Of a stretch of 64,000 nucleotides of DNA, positions 28,167 through 36,049 are shown piece by piece. The first letter of the stretch is position 1, and each line of letters begins with the position of its first letter. The notes beneath the pieces were generated by a model. It made no database searches and was not told where the DNA came from. It worked only from the letters and a program-made list of their open reading frames with translations. This DNA comes from Bacillota bacterium (GTDB taxonomy: Bacteria; Bacillota; Negativicutes; CTSoil-072). Made by a program: the position numbers and the translations under genes. The DNA is taken from NCBI GenBank assembly GCA_017889545.1, contig JAGFZV010000001.1, positions 207,954 through 271,953 on the forward strand, given 5' to 3'.

Positions 28167-29183
28167 TTACTGCAGCCCCCTTGCCGCAAACGTTTGCAAA
28201 GCCCGCAATTTGGCCAATGCCCGGCCGCTGTCGATGCTGTCCGCCGCCAGCACTACGCCGCCTTTGAGGTCTGCAGCTTTGTTCCCGGCTACCAATGCGG
28301 CTGCCGAATTTAAAAGCACCACATCCCGCCGGGGCCCTTTTTCTCCCTGCAAAACCGCCAGCACAATTTTACTGTTGTCCGCAGCCATGCCGCCGGCAAT
28401 GGATGATGCCGCCGCCCGCTGCAGGCCGAAATCTTCCGGTTCAATATAATACGTATCCATCCTGCCCTTTTTCACTTCCGTAATTTTGGTGGAGCTGCAA
28501 ATTGAAATTTCATCCAATCCGTCCATCCCATGAACCACCAATGCATGTTCCGTACCCAGTCGCAACAAAACTCCTGCCAGCATTTCCGTCAGTTCAGCTT
28601 GAAACACTCCCAGCACCTGTCCCTGCGCTCCTGCCGGGTTGGTTAACGGCCCGAGGATATTGAATATTGTCCGAATACCGATCTCCCGGCGCGGGCCTAC
28701 CACATTCTTCATTGCCTGATGAAAAACCGGAGCAAACAAGAAACCAATCCCGATCTGCCGCAAACTTTCTTCTACTGCCTGTGCATTCAGGTTGATATTA
28801 ATCCCCAGGGCTTCCAATACATCCGCACTGCCGCATTTGCTGGAAACCGACCGGTTGCCGTGCTTGGCAACCGCAAGTCCTGCACCGGCAGCTACAAACG
28901 CCGCTGTAGTCGAAATGTTGAACGTATCCTTCTTATCGCCACCGGTACCGCAGGTATCAACTACCTGCGACAAAGAGTTTACCTGAGTCGATTTTCGACG
29001 CATGACCCGGGCGCAGCCCGCAATCTCATCTACGGTTTCACCCTTCATGCTCAGCGCCGTCAACATGCCGCCAATTTGCGCCGGCGTGGCGCGGCCGCCC
29101 ATGATCGCTTCCATCATCACTTCCGCTTCCTGTTCACTTAGGTTTCTTCCCCGGACAATCTTTTCAAAAATCGGCTGTAACAT
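28167..29183 (-). CDS. trpD: Anthranilate phosphoribosyltransferase
   Basis: 338 aa with the PRPP-binding glycine loop (DTCGTGGDKKDTFNIST), the KHGNRSVSSKCGSAD motif and the metal-binding DE pair (HGMDGLDEIS). It adds phosphoribose to anthranilate. It is a stand-alone protein, not fused to TrpG; its ATG overlaps the trpG TAA by one nucleotide. Confidence 0.97.
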   Translation of the reverse strand: MLQPIFEKIVRGRNLSEQEAEVMMEAIMGGRATPAQIGGMLTALSMKGETVDEIAGCARVMRRKSTQVNSLSQVVDTCGTGGDKKDTFNISTTAAFVAAGAGLAVAKHGNRSVSSKCGSADVLEALGININLNAQAVEESLRQIGIGFLFAPVFHQAMKNVVGPRREIGIRTIFNILGPLTNPAGAQGQVLGVFQAELTEMLAGVLLRLGTEHALVVHGMDGLDEISICSSTKITEVKKGRMDTYYIEPEDFGLQRAAASSIAGGMAADNSKIVLAVLQGEKGPRRDVVLLNSAAALVAGNKAADLKGGVVLAADSIDSGRALAKLRALQTFAARGLQ

Positions 29184-29755
29184 TAGCTGCGGCCTCCCTG
29201 TAAAAAATTTTTTAATAACTGCTTGCCTGGACCGGTAAGAATGGATTCAGGATGAAATTGAACCCCTTCAACCGGATATTTCTTATGACGCAGACCCATT
29301 ACTATCCCATCCTCTGTATAAGCTGTAATGGCTAAGCACTCAGGTATTGTTTTCCTATCGACAATCAACGAGTGATAACGGGCAGCGGAAAACGGTCCGC
29401 CGATGCCTTGATAAATCGTCTGCCCGTCATGGTAAACTGTCGATACCTTGCCATGCATCGGTACTTCGGCTCGCCGCACTACTGCGCCAAATACTTCGCC
29501 GATCGCCTGATGCCCCAGGCAAACACCCAAAATTGGCAGGTGCGGCCCACACAGCTTGATGACTTCGCCGGAAATACCGGCTTGCTGCGGTGTTCCCGGG
29601 CCGGGAGAAATCAAAATATGGGAAGGCTTCCGCTCTTTTAACGCTTCAACAGTGATGCAGTCATTCCGATAAACGGAAAGCTCGGCTCCTAATTCTCCTA
29701 AATATTGCACCAGATTATACGTAAACGAGTCGTAATTATCAATCACCGCGATCAT
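29183..29755 (-). CDS. trpG: Anthranilate synthase glutamine amidotransferase subunit
   Basis: 190 aa class I amidotransferase. Nucleophile Cys in PILGVCLGHQAIG, catalytic His-Glu in GVQFHPESIL, oxyanion motif ISPGPGTPQQAG. It supplies ammonia to TrpE; some family members also serve folate synthesis (PabA). The ATG overlaps the trpE TGA (ATGA). Confidence 0.96.
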   Translation of the reverse strand: MIAVIDNYDSFTYNLVQYLGELGAELSVYRNDCITVEALKERKPSHILISPGPGTPQQAGISGEVIKLCGPHLPILGVCLGHQAIGEVFGAVVRRAEVPMHGKVSTVYHDGQTIYQGIGGPFSAARYHSLIVDRKTIPECLAITAYTEDGIVMGLRHKKYPVEGVQFHPESILTGPGKQLLKNFLQGGRS

Positions 29756-31212
29756 CGCGTTCCCTCCTCCGTAATGACCAAAGCCTGCAACAGCGCCTTG
29801 GCCTTATTCAACGATTCTTCATACTCCGCTTCCGGCGACGAGTCGGCAACCACTCCGCCTCCCGCCTGGACATGCATCCGGCCATCAGCAATGACAAACG
29901 TGCGAATGGTGATGCAAGTATCCATATTGCCGGAGAAACCGAGATAACCGACCGCACCGGCATAAGGTCCGCGTTTTGTTTTTTCCAGTTCACGGATAAT
30001 CTCCATGGCTCTGACTTTTGGCGCGCCCGATACGGTTCCGGCCGGAAAACAGGCCGTCAGTGCGTCGATCGCATCTTTGCCTGGCTGCAGCTGCCCTTTC
30101 ACCGAAGAAACAATATGCATCACGTGGGAATATTTTTCGACCGCCATCAAGGTCGGCGTCTGGACGGTTCCATAGACCGATACTTTGCCGATATCGTTTC
30201 GTCCCAGGTCAACTAGCATGATGTGCTCCGCCCGTTCTTTTTCGTCATCGAGAAGTTCTTTAGCCAGGAGCTCGTCTTCAGAAGAATTCTTGCCCCGGCG
30301 CCGCGTTCCGGCAATCGGCCGGGTTTCCACCATTCCATCATCCAGCCGGACAAGCAGTTCAGGGGAAGAACCGACGATCTGGATGTCGCCAAAGTTCAGA
30401 TAGTACAAGTAAGGGGATGGATTGAGCGACCGTAGCGTCCGGTAGACTTCAAACGGCGGTACCTGCAGCGCAGCCGACAGACGCTGCGATGGCACGACCT
30501 GAAAAACATCGCCTGCAGCAATGTATTCCTTGGCGCGCAGTACCATATCCATATATTCTTCCTTGGTGCGATTGGAAACAATTTTGGCTGGTTCACAAGG
30601 AGCGTACGTTTGCAGCCGCACCGGCTCCGCCAGTTTTTTCTTAACATCCTGCAGCGTTTGCACGCCCCGCCGATAGCAAGCGTTTATATCTCCTTCGATC
30701 CGGACGCAGGCAATCATTTGCATCGAATGTTTCAAGTGGTCGAATACAATGACTACTTCCGGAAACAGGAATGCACCATCCGGTAAATTCAATTCATCTT
30801 TCTCGGCCGCAGGAACTCTTTCCAAGTTTTCCACCATATCAAAACCAAAATAGCCAACCACTCCGCCATAAAATCGCGGCAAGCCTGGTATTTCTGCCGG
30901 CAAAAATTCTTGCAGCAGCGACCGCAGCAGGACAAATGGATTTCCGTTTAATTGTTTTACCGGTCCGCCATCCGTTACCACCGTTTCCTTGCCACGCACA
31001 ACTACCGTCTGAAACGGACGCAGCCCGATGAACGAAAATCGTCCGAGATGTTCTCCGCCATCCACGCTTTCCAGAATAAAGCCGCTATTTTCGCCAACCA
31101 GTTTGCTGTAGACAGAGATTGGTGTTTCCGTATCCGCTTTAATAACCTCATAAATTGGAACCAAATTATTTTGTACGGCTAATTTGCTAAATTCTTCTTG
31201 TGAAGGAATCAC
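29752..31212 (-). CDS. trpE: Anthranilate synthase component I
   Basis: 486 aa. The N-terminal domain has the tryptophan-feedback motif (FILESVDGGEHLGRFSFIG). The C-terminal chorismate-binding domain has TRPIAGTRRRG, DLGRNDIGKVS and FPAGTVSGAPKVRAMEI. It makes anthranilate from chorismate with TrpG. It starts at GTG 31210-31212 behind AAAGGAGG. It is the first gene of trpEGDCFBA-aroF and lies 39 nt below the second T-box terminator. Confidence 0.97.
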   Translation of the reverse strand: MIPSQEEFSKLAVQNNLVPIYEVIKADTETPISVYSKLVGENSGFILESVDGGEHLGRFSFIGLRPFQTVVVRGKETVVTDGGPVKQLNGNPFVLLRSLLQEFLPAEIPGLPRFYGGVVGYFGFDMVENLERVPAAEKDELNLPDGAFLFPEVVIVFDHLKHSMQMIACVRIEGDINACYRRGVQTLQDVKKKLAEPVRLQTYAPCEPAKIVSNRTKEEYMDMVLRAKEYIAAGDVFQVVPSQRLSAALQVPPFEVYRTLRSLNPSPYLYYLNFGDIQIVGSSPELLVRLDDGMVETRPIAGTRRRGKNSSEDELLAKELLDDEKERAEHIMLVDLGRNDIGKVSVYGTVQTPTLMAVEKYSHVMHIVSSVKGQLQPGKDAIDALTACFPAGTVSGAPKVRAMEIIRELEKTKRGPYAGAVGYLGFSGNMDTCITIRTFVIADGRMHVQAGGGVVADSSPEAEYEESLNKAKALLQALVITEEGTR

Positions 31213-31250
31213 GGTATTGGTCCTCCTTTATAATGAAAAATTATGATTAG

Positions 31251-31380
31251 AAAAAAAATAAACCTTCCATCCTTCAAAAAAGGACGAAAGGTTCAACTTC
31301 CGCGGTACCACCCTTGTTAGGCCTAAAGGCCCCACTTTACAGTACGGGATTCAAAACACACCTGTCAATCGAGCTATCGT
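31251..31380 (-). promoter_or_regulatory. Second, truncated T-box unit (stem III, antiterminator, terminator)
   Basis: Minus strand holds the T-box core AACAAGGGTGGTACCGCGG (about 31300-31318) and a terminator with AACCTTTCGTCC/GGATGGAAGGTT arms plus eight T (31251-31293). Only about 70 nt separate it from the upstream terminator, enough for a stem III-like hairpin (CCCGTACTGTAAAGTGGGG) but not for a specifier stem I. It resembles the expression platform of the first unit and probably arose by partial duplication. Confidence 0.85.
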
Positions 31381-31388
31381 TCCCTCCG

Positions 31389-31680
31389 AAAAAACAAAAA
31401 ATCTTCCGTCCTGATAAGGACGAAAGATTACTCTTCCGTGGTACCACCTTGTTAGGCATGATAGCCTCGCTTTGAGGTACGGGATGACTCCGATACCTTG
31501 TCTCTTACGTAACGGTGAGACATTCCGGCTAAGCCTACTATGACTTCGGTTAGCAGCTCCGGGGCCCATTCACCGAAAAGATACCTACGGAGCTTACACT
31601 ACCCCCCGTTCGCTGAAAAGCTCGTTTTTCGCCTACTCTTCCCCATCAACGCTTTTGTGGTTCGATATGAAATTATCTAC
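31389..31680 (-). promoter_or_regulatory. Tryptophan T-box riboswitch (complete unit)
   Basis: Minus strand shows, in order, the stem I K-turn/AGTA region (GATGGGGAAGAGTA), the distal stem I sequence (AGCGAACGGGG), the specifier region GGTGAATGGGCC with Trp codon TGG at 31566-31568, stem III (CCTCAAAGCGAGG), the T-box core AACAAGGTGGTACCACGG and a terminator (AATCTTTCGTCC/GGACGGAAGATT then TTTTTTGTTTTTT, 31389-31429). Uncharged tRNA-Trp should stabilise the antiterminator. The UGGU bulge would pair with an A discriminator or wobble with G. Confidence 0.92.
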
Positions 31681-31709
31681 AGAATAACATTGAATACAGT
31701 ATTTTGCAA
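31681..31709 (-). promoter_or_regulatory. Promoter of the trp operon
   Basis: Minus-strand TTGCAA (31704-31709), 17-nt spacer and TATTCT (31681-31686) lie directly above the first T-box. They overlap the extreme 3' side of the region past modB. Confidence 0.65.
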
Positions 31710-31715
31710 GAATTT

Positions 31716-32399
31716 TTACAACCGTTTCGCCAGAGAAATCTTTTCTTTTGATTTGGTCCAAAGATTCAACCAAAAAATGAGCGAAAATGTAATCAAACTA
31801 ATGATTAGCACATAGATGCCAGCCAACGTCAAATCATTCGATTCCGCCGCGAAATAAATCGCCAGCGGCAAGGTTTGCGTTTTTCCCGGAATATTTCCGG
31901 CAACCATAATCGTCGCCCCAAACTCGCCAAGCGCCCGGGAAAAAGATAAAATCAAGCCTGCCAATAAGCCTTGCCAGGCAAGCGGCAGCGTAATAGTCAA
32001 AAAAACCCGCCATTCACTGGATCCCAGCGTTCGCGCCGCTTCTTCCAACGTATGGTCCACATTTGCAAAGGCCGCTTTGGTGCTTTGGTACATCAGCGGA
32101 AAAGCGACCACTGTTCCGGCCAGGATCGCTGCATAGGGAGAAAAGATGATCTGCACCCCGAAATATTCGCCTAATAATTTCCCCACAGGCCCCTGTTTGC
32201 CGATTAAAAGCAACAGCAAAAAACCAGTCACAACCGGAGGAAGAACCAATGGCAGAACAAATAATGCCTCCACCGCCGCCTTGCCGGTAAATTCCTTTTT
32301 CTGCATGATGTATGCCGCAGCGACGCCAAAGAGAAATACGAATACCAGCGATATGGTTGCTACCTGAACGGACAACAGTACCGGATGCAGATCGATCAA
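31716..32399 (-). CDS. modB: Molybdate ABC transporter permease
   Basis: 227 aa with about five membrane helices and the permease EAA loop (EEAARTLGSSEWRVFLTITLPLAWQGLLAG). ModB forms the inner-membrane channel for molybdate or tungstate. It begins at TTG 32397-32399 behind AAGGGTGAG. It follows modA on the same strand. No modC ATPase follows; the trp promoter starts immediately downstream. Confidence 0.9.
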   Translation of the reverse strand: MIDLHPVLLSVQVATISLVFVFLFGVAAAYIMQKKEFTGKAAVEALFVLPLVLPPVVTGFLLLLLIGKQGPVGKLLGEYFGVQIIFSPYAAILAGTVVAFPLMYQSTKAAFANVDHTLEEAARTLGSSEWRVFLTITLPLAWQGLLAGLILSFSRALGEFGATIMVAGNIPGKTQTLPLAIYFAAESNDLTLAGIYVLIISLITFSLIFWLNLWTKSKEKISLAKRL

Positions 32400-32439
32400 A
32401 CAAACTCACCCTTCGTAATTGTTTTTTAGAAGCAGCAGA

Positions 32440-33240
32440 TCATTTGCTCATAACAAAGCCGTATTTTTCAAAAACCGCTTTGCTCTCTTCACTGTGTAAA
32501 TACGCTAAAAATTCTTCTGCCGCCTTATGATTTTTGGTTCCTGCCAAAATGGCAGCCGGATAAACGATCGGCTGGTGCGATCCGTCGGGAGCGCTGGCGG
32601 CAACTTTCACTTTGGAACTGGCTACCGCATCCGTCTTATACACAAATCCCGCTTCTGTGTTGGCTGTTTCCACATAAGAAAGAACCGTTCGAACGTCCTT
32701 GGCAAAGACCGCCTTATCTTTTAAGGTTTCCCACAGACCAAGTTTTTGCAAAGCTTGTTGTGTGTATTGCCCGGCGGGGACAGTCGCTGTCTCTCCAACG
32801 GCAATTTTCTGTACAGCGGTTGTCGCCAGATCTTCAAATTTCGTTATTCCGAGGCCGGAATCCTTCGGCACAATTAAAACAAGTTTATTTTCCACCAAAT
32901 TTTTTCTCGTACCCTTGTCAACTAAATTTTTGGCCTCTAAATCATTCATTTGCTTCGGCGCCGCGGAAATAAAAATATCAGCCGGGGCGCCCTGTTCGAT
33001 TTGCCGCTGCAGGGACCCGGAAGCTCCCAAATTGTAGACAAGTTTCACATTCGGCGCTTTGGCCTGATATTTCGCTTGAATTTCCATCAGCGCATCCTTT
33101 AAGCTGACGGCTGCCGATATATTCAGTTCAACCGACTGAGCGGCCGGTTTGGGCTGTTCCGGTTTCGTTCCTCCACAGCCTGCCATAACCAATGAAATCA
33201 TAACCATACCCGCGATCAACAACATCCTGATTTTTTGCAC
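32440..33240 (-). CDS. modA: Molybdate-binding lipoprotein
   Basis: 266 aa. A lipoprotein signal (MLLIAGMVMISLVMAGC) leads into a type II periplasmic binding protein with ModA motifs (ISAAVSLKDALMEI, NLGASGSLQRQIEQGAPADIFISA, VLSYVETANTEAGFVYKTDA). It captures molybdate or tungstate for ModB. It starts at GTG 33238-33240 behind GGGGAG. It is divergent from a regulator with a related binding domain, which probably senses the same anion. Supply of Mo or W fits the formate dehydrogenase encoded further along. Confidence 0.93.
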   Translation of the reverse strand: MQKIRMLLIAGMVMISLVMAGCGGTKPEQPKPAAQSVELNISAAVSLKDALMEIQAKYQAKAPNVKLVYNLGASGSLQRQIEQGAPADIFISAAPKQMNDLEAKNLVDKGTRKNLVENKLVLIVPKDSGLGITKFEDLATTAVQKIAVGETATVPAGQYTQQALQKLGLWETLKDKAVFAKDVRTVLSYVETANTEAGFVYKTDAVASSKVKVAASAPDGSHQPIVYPAAILAGTKNHKAAEEFLAYLHSEESKAVFEKYGFVMSK

Positions 33241-33430
33241 ACAACATCTCCCCTTCCAAACAGTTTCAAAAAAATTATATTTCCCTCAAAAACAACTAAA
33301 CTAAACTAAAACTAATAAAACACAACATAATGCCAATGGTGTAATTATAGTATTTATTGTAATATGAATGCAAGAGGTTTGTGCAATTTATCTTTGAAAA
33401 TTTCCCTAAAATCAGAATCGAGGTGTCTAC

Positions 33431-34363
33431 ATGACAACTGTTACTTCCTACACACCGGAAGAAGTCGCAACTATTTTAAAAATATCACGCTTTACGGTTT
33501 ATGAAATGATCAAACGCGGAGATTTGACAGCGTACCGGATCGGACGAAAAATGCGCATCGAGGCGCCCGACCTGGAGGCCTATATCAAAAAGTCCAAAGG
33601 ACAGTTTCCTTCCCAGCAGCACTCCCAACCGGCAGCAATCACACCGCCGGCAAGCCAGGAAGCTCTTATCATCTGCGGCCAGGATATTATTTTGGATATA
33701 TTAACACGTCACTTGGAGAAAGAAATGCCGCAAATCCGTTTCTTACGCAATTATATCGGCAGCATCGATGGCCTGCTGGCATTATACCGGGGTGCAGCGA
33801 ATGTGGTGACAACGCATCTTTGGGACAGCGATACGGATACCTACAATGTTCCTTATGTACGCCGATTGCTGCCCGGTCATAAGACGCTGATCATCAATCT
33901 TGTTTATCGGATCGAGGGATTCTATGTCGCCAAAGGAAACCCCAAAAACATCGCAGCCTGGCAGGATCTGGCCCGGCAAGATGTCCGTTTTGTAAACCGC
34001 GAGCGAGGTTCCGGCGCCAGGGTTTTGGTTGATGAACAGTTGCGAATTCAGCATATCGATCACGCCGAAGTCAATGGCTACAATCATGAAGAAGCCAGCC
34101 ATCTTGCCGTCGCCAGCTGCGTGGCCAGGGGCGACGCGGATGTTGGCGTGGGAATTGAAAAAGCCGCTTTGCAGGTAAGCGCAATTGATTTCATTCCCTT
34201 AAAAAAAGAGCGCTATGATTTAGTCATCCGAAAAGAAGATGCGGAACGGCCGCAATTCAAGGCCATGCTGTCGATTTTGCAATCGCAGGCCTTCCGCAAT
34301 GAAATTGCCGGCATGGGCGGATATGATTTGTCCCAGACCGGAAAAATCATGGCGGAAACTTGA
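33431..34363 (+). CDS. HTH regulator with periplasmic-binding-protein-like domain
   Basis: 310 aa. Residues 1-60 are an excisionase/MerR-like helix-turn-helix (YTPEEVATILKISRFTVYEMIKRGDLTAYRIG). Residues 75-305 form a PBP-like domain of the type fused to DNA-binding domains in Mo/W regulators (GSGARVLVDEQL, ASCVARGDADVGVGIEKAA). Divergence from modA suggests it senses molybdate or tungstate and controls modAB (inference). The start follows GAGGTG. The 190-nt intergenic region is AT-rich and includes ACTAA-type near-repeats at about 33294-33316, a possible operator. Confidence 0.85.
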   Translation: MTTVTSYTPEEVATILKISRFTVYEMIKRGDLTAYRIGRKMRIEAPDLEAYIKKSKGQFPSQQHSQPAAITPPASQEALIICGQDIILDILTRHLEKEMPQIRFLRNYIGSIDGLLALYRGAANVVTTHLWDSDTDTYNVPYVRRLLPGHKTLIINLVYRIEGFYVAKGNPKNIAAWQDLARQDVRFVNRERGSGARVLVDEQLRIQHIDHAEVNGYNHEEASHLAVASCVARGDADVGVGIEKAALQVSAIDFIPLKKERYDLVIRKEDAERPQFKAMLSILQSQAFRNEIAGMGGYDLSQTGKIMAET

Positions 34364-34369
34364 AGCATG

Positions 34370-34410
34370 TGATCTAAATCATAGGTTCTCCGAAGCGATT
34401 ATGCTATGCT
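34370..34410 (+). promoter_or_regulatory. FNR/CRP-like class II promoter
   Basis: TGATCTAAATCA (34370-34381) is an FNR-type dyad, and TATGCT (34405-34410) is a -10 box. With the start predicted at about 34417, the dyad centre falls at -41.5, the class II position. Confidence 0.6.
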
Positions 34411-34446
34411 GAAATCAGCACTGCAACAGATACGGAGGAGATGGCT

Positions 34447-34665
34447 ATGAAGTTATGGACATGGTTTTGCCAACTAGGAGCAGATTCAGACAATGCGTCT
34501 TTACAGTTTTTCCCGATTAACCGATCGGCGCATGCACTGCCGCCGGTTACTGACAGTTCCACAACGGAAACAGCATGCACCCGCCTGTGCGGTCAGAACG
34601 GATGCCGCTGCGGAGGCACTATTCGCGGTTTGCACTGCGTTTGGTCACATTATAGAATGCAATAA
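34447..34665 (+). CDS. Small Cys-containing protein, unknown function
   Basis: 72 aa from ATG 34447, which follows GGAGGAG at 6 nt (an ATG at 34441 overlaps that site). The C-terminal half has a CTRLCGQNGCRCGG cluster plus HC, which might bind metal or a cluster. It has its own promoter upstream and an intrinsic terminator 11 nt downstream, so it appears to be a monocistronic gene. No family is recognised, and codon bias cannot be judged on this length. Confidence 0.45.
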   Translation: MKLWTWFCQLGADSDNASLQFFPINRSAHALPPVTDSSTTETACTRLCGQNGCRCGGTIRGLHCVWSHYRMQ

Positions 34666-34672
34666 ACCGATT

Positions 34673-34704
34673 AAAAAAAAGCTGGTCGCAAAGACCAGCT
34701 TTTT
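34673..34704. terminator. Bidirectional terminator
   Basis: AAAAAGCTGGTC/GACCAGCTTTTT stem with a 5-nt loop. It lies between the small plus-strand ORF and the end of korC on the minus strand. Confidence 0.9.
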
Positions 34705-34712
34705 CCGTTCCT

Positions 34713-35234
34713 CTATTGCACGCTTTCGTAGCCGATGCGCAAGGCTTCCATATTCTTGGCCACCGTAGCCGGCGGTACCCGTTTGGCGACTGCTTTTTGA
34801 ATGGTTTCAAACGATACTGCGCCGGTCACTTTGACCAGCAATCCCAAGGCGATAATATTGGCAAACAGATCCCGACCCAAATGCTCCACGGATAAACGGG
34901 TAATCGGAACCTTGATCATATGCTGTGAGCCGTGCGGCCTCGGCACCAAATCTTCATCCACAATGACGATGCTGTCCGGTGTCAGGTCATGGCTATATTT
35001 ATCCATTGCCTGCTGCGTCATGGCGAGAAAAATTTGCGGATTGACGACTTTGGGGTGATAAATGAATTTGTCGTCGATCAATACTTCCGCTTTGGATGAG
35101 CCCCCACGGGCTTCCGGCCCGTAGGACTGGGACTGGATGGCCTGTTTTCCCTCCATGATGGCCGCTTCCGCCAAAATAATCCCGGCGGTGATCAAGCCTT
35201 GTCCGCCTGATCCGGATAGTCGAATTTCTTTCAT
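34713..35234 (-). CDS. korC: 2-oxoacid:ferredoxin oxidoreductase gamma subunit
   Basis: 173 aa, the complete gamma domain (IRLSGSGGQGLITAGIILAEA, QSYGPEARGGSSKAEV). It binds CoA and helps form the oxidative decarboxylation complex. ATG overlaps the korB stop by 4 nt. It is last of korDABC, in the order delta-alpha-beta-gamma. Substrate is probably 2-oxoglutarate by similarity of the alpha subunit, but branched 2-oxoacids or pyruvate cannot be excluded. Confidence 0.93.
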   Translation of the reverse strand: MKEIRLSGSGGQGLITAGIILAEAAIMEGKQAIQSQSYGPEARGGSSKAEVLIDDKFIYHPKVVNPQIFLAMTQQAMDKYSHDLTPDSIVIVDEDLVPRPHGSQHMIKVPITRLSVEHLGRDLFANIIALGLLVKVTGAVSFETIQKAVAKRVPPATVAKNMEALRIGYESVQ

Positions 35235-36049
35235 GCCTTGTCCCCTCCCGCCCGTGTAATGATTTTGGCATATTCGGCAGCGTATTCGGGGAAGATATCG
35301 GTATGAAGAACACCGCCCGGCAGCTTGCCGTTTCGCTCTTCCGGCGATAGCTTGTTATAGGCTGCCAGCGGAATGACCGTTTCACTCATGTCTTTCAGCA
35401 TGGCGGCCGCACTCCCCATTTTGTTGCGTCTGCCGTAGGAAGTCGGGCATTGCACCAAGGTTTCGACGAAGGAGAATCCTTTATTTTGGATTCCTTGGGC
35501 AATGAGGTCTACGAGCGGCGCGGCATGGAAAGCCGTTCCCCGGGCAATATAGGTGGCGCCGGCAGTTTTCGCAACCTCGCAGGGGTTGAACGGCCGGTCA
35601 AAGGTTCCGTAGGGAGCCGTGGTCGCCTTTTTGTCTACGGGCGTCAGCGGCGAGGCTTGTCCGCCGGTCATTCCATAAATATTGTTGTTGAACAGGAGGA
35701 CGGTTAAATCGATATTGCGTCTGGCTGCGTGGATGAAGTGATTGCCGCCGATCGCCATACAGTCGCCATCGCCAGTGATGACGATGACATTGAGTTCCGG
35801 GTTAGCCAGTTTAATGCCGGTCGCGAAAGGCAGGGCCCGCCCGTGAGCGGTATGGAGAGTATCAAAGTCCATGTAGCCGGACGCCCGCGAAGAGCAGCCG
35901 ATGCCGGAAACAATGACGGTTTTGTCCTGATCGAGATCCAGTTTGGCAATGGCTTTGGCAAGGGCTTTCATCGCAATGCCATGGCCGCAGCCGGGGCACC
36001 AGATATGCGGCAGCCGGTTAGTTCGAAATAAGCTTTCGTAGTCTTTCAT
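35231..36049 (-). CDS. korB: 2-oxoacid:ferredoxin oxidoreductase beta subunit (TPP-binding)
   Basis: 272 aa. It has the 4Fe-4S/TPP motifs of the family: WCPGCGHGIAMKAL, GIGCSSR and GDGDCMAIGGNHFIHAARRN (the TPP-Mg motif), then NNNIYGMTGGQASP. This subunit carries thiamine diphosphate and passes electrons to ferredoxin. Overlaps korA and korC by ATGA junctions. Confidence 0.94.
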   Translation of the reverse strand: MKDYESLFRTNRLPHIWCPGCGHGIAMKALAKAIAKLDLDQDKTVIVSGIGCSSRASGYMDFDTLHTAHGRALPFATGIKLANPELNVIVITGDGDCMAIGGNHFIHAARRNIDLTVLLFNNNIYGMTGGQASPLTPVDKKATTAPYGTFDRPFNPCEVAKTAGATYIARGTAFHAAPLVDLIAQGIQNKGFSFVETLVQCPTSYGRRNKMGSAAAMLKDMSETVIPLAAYNKLSPEERNGKLPGGVLHTDIFPEYAAEYAKIITRAGGDKA

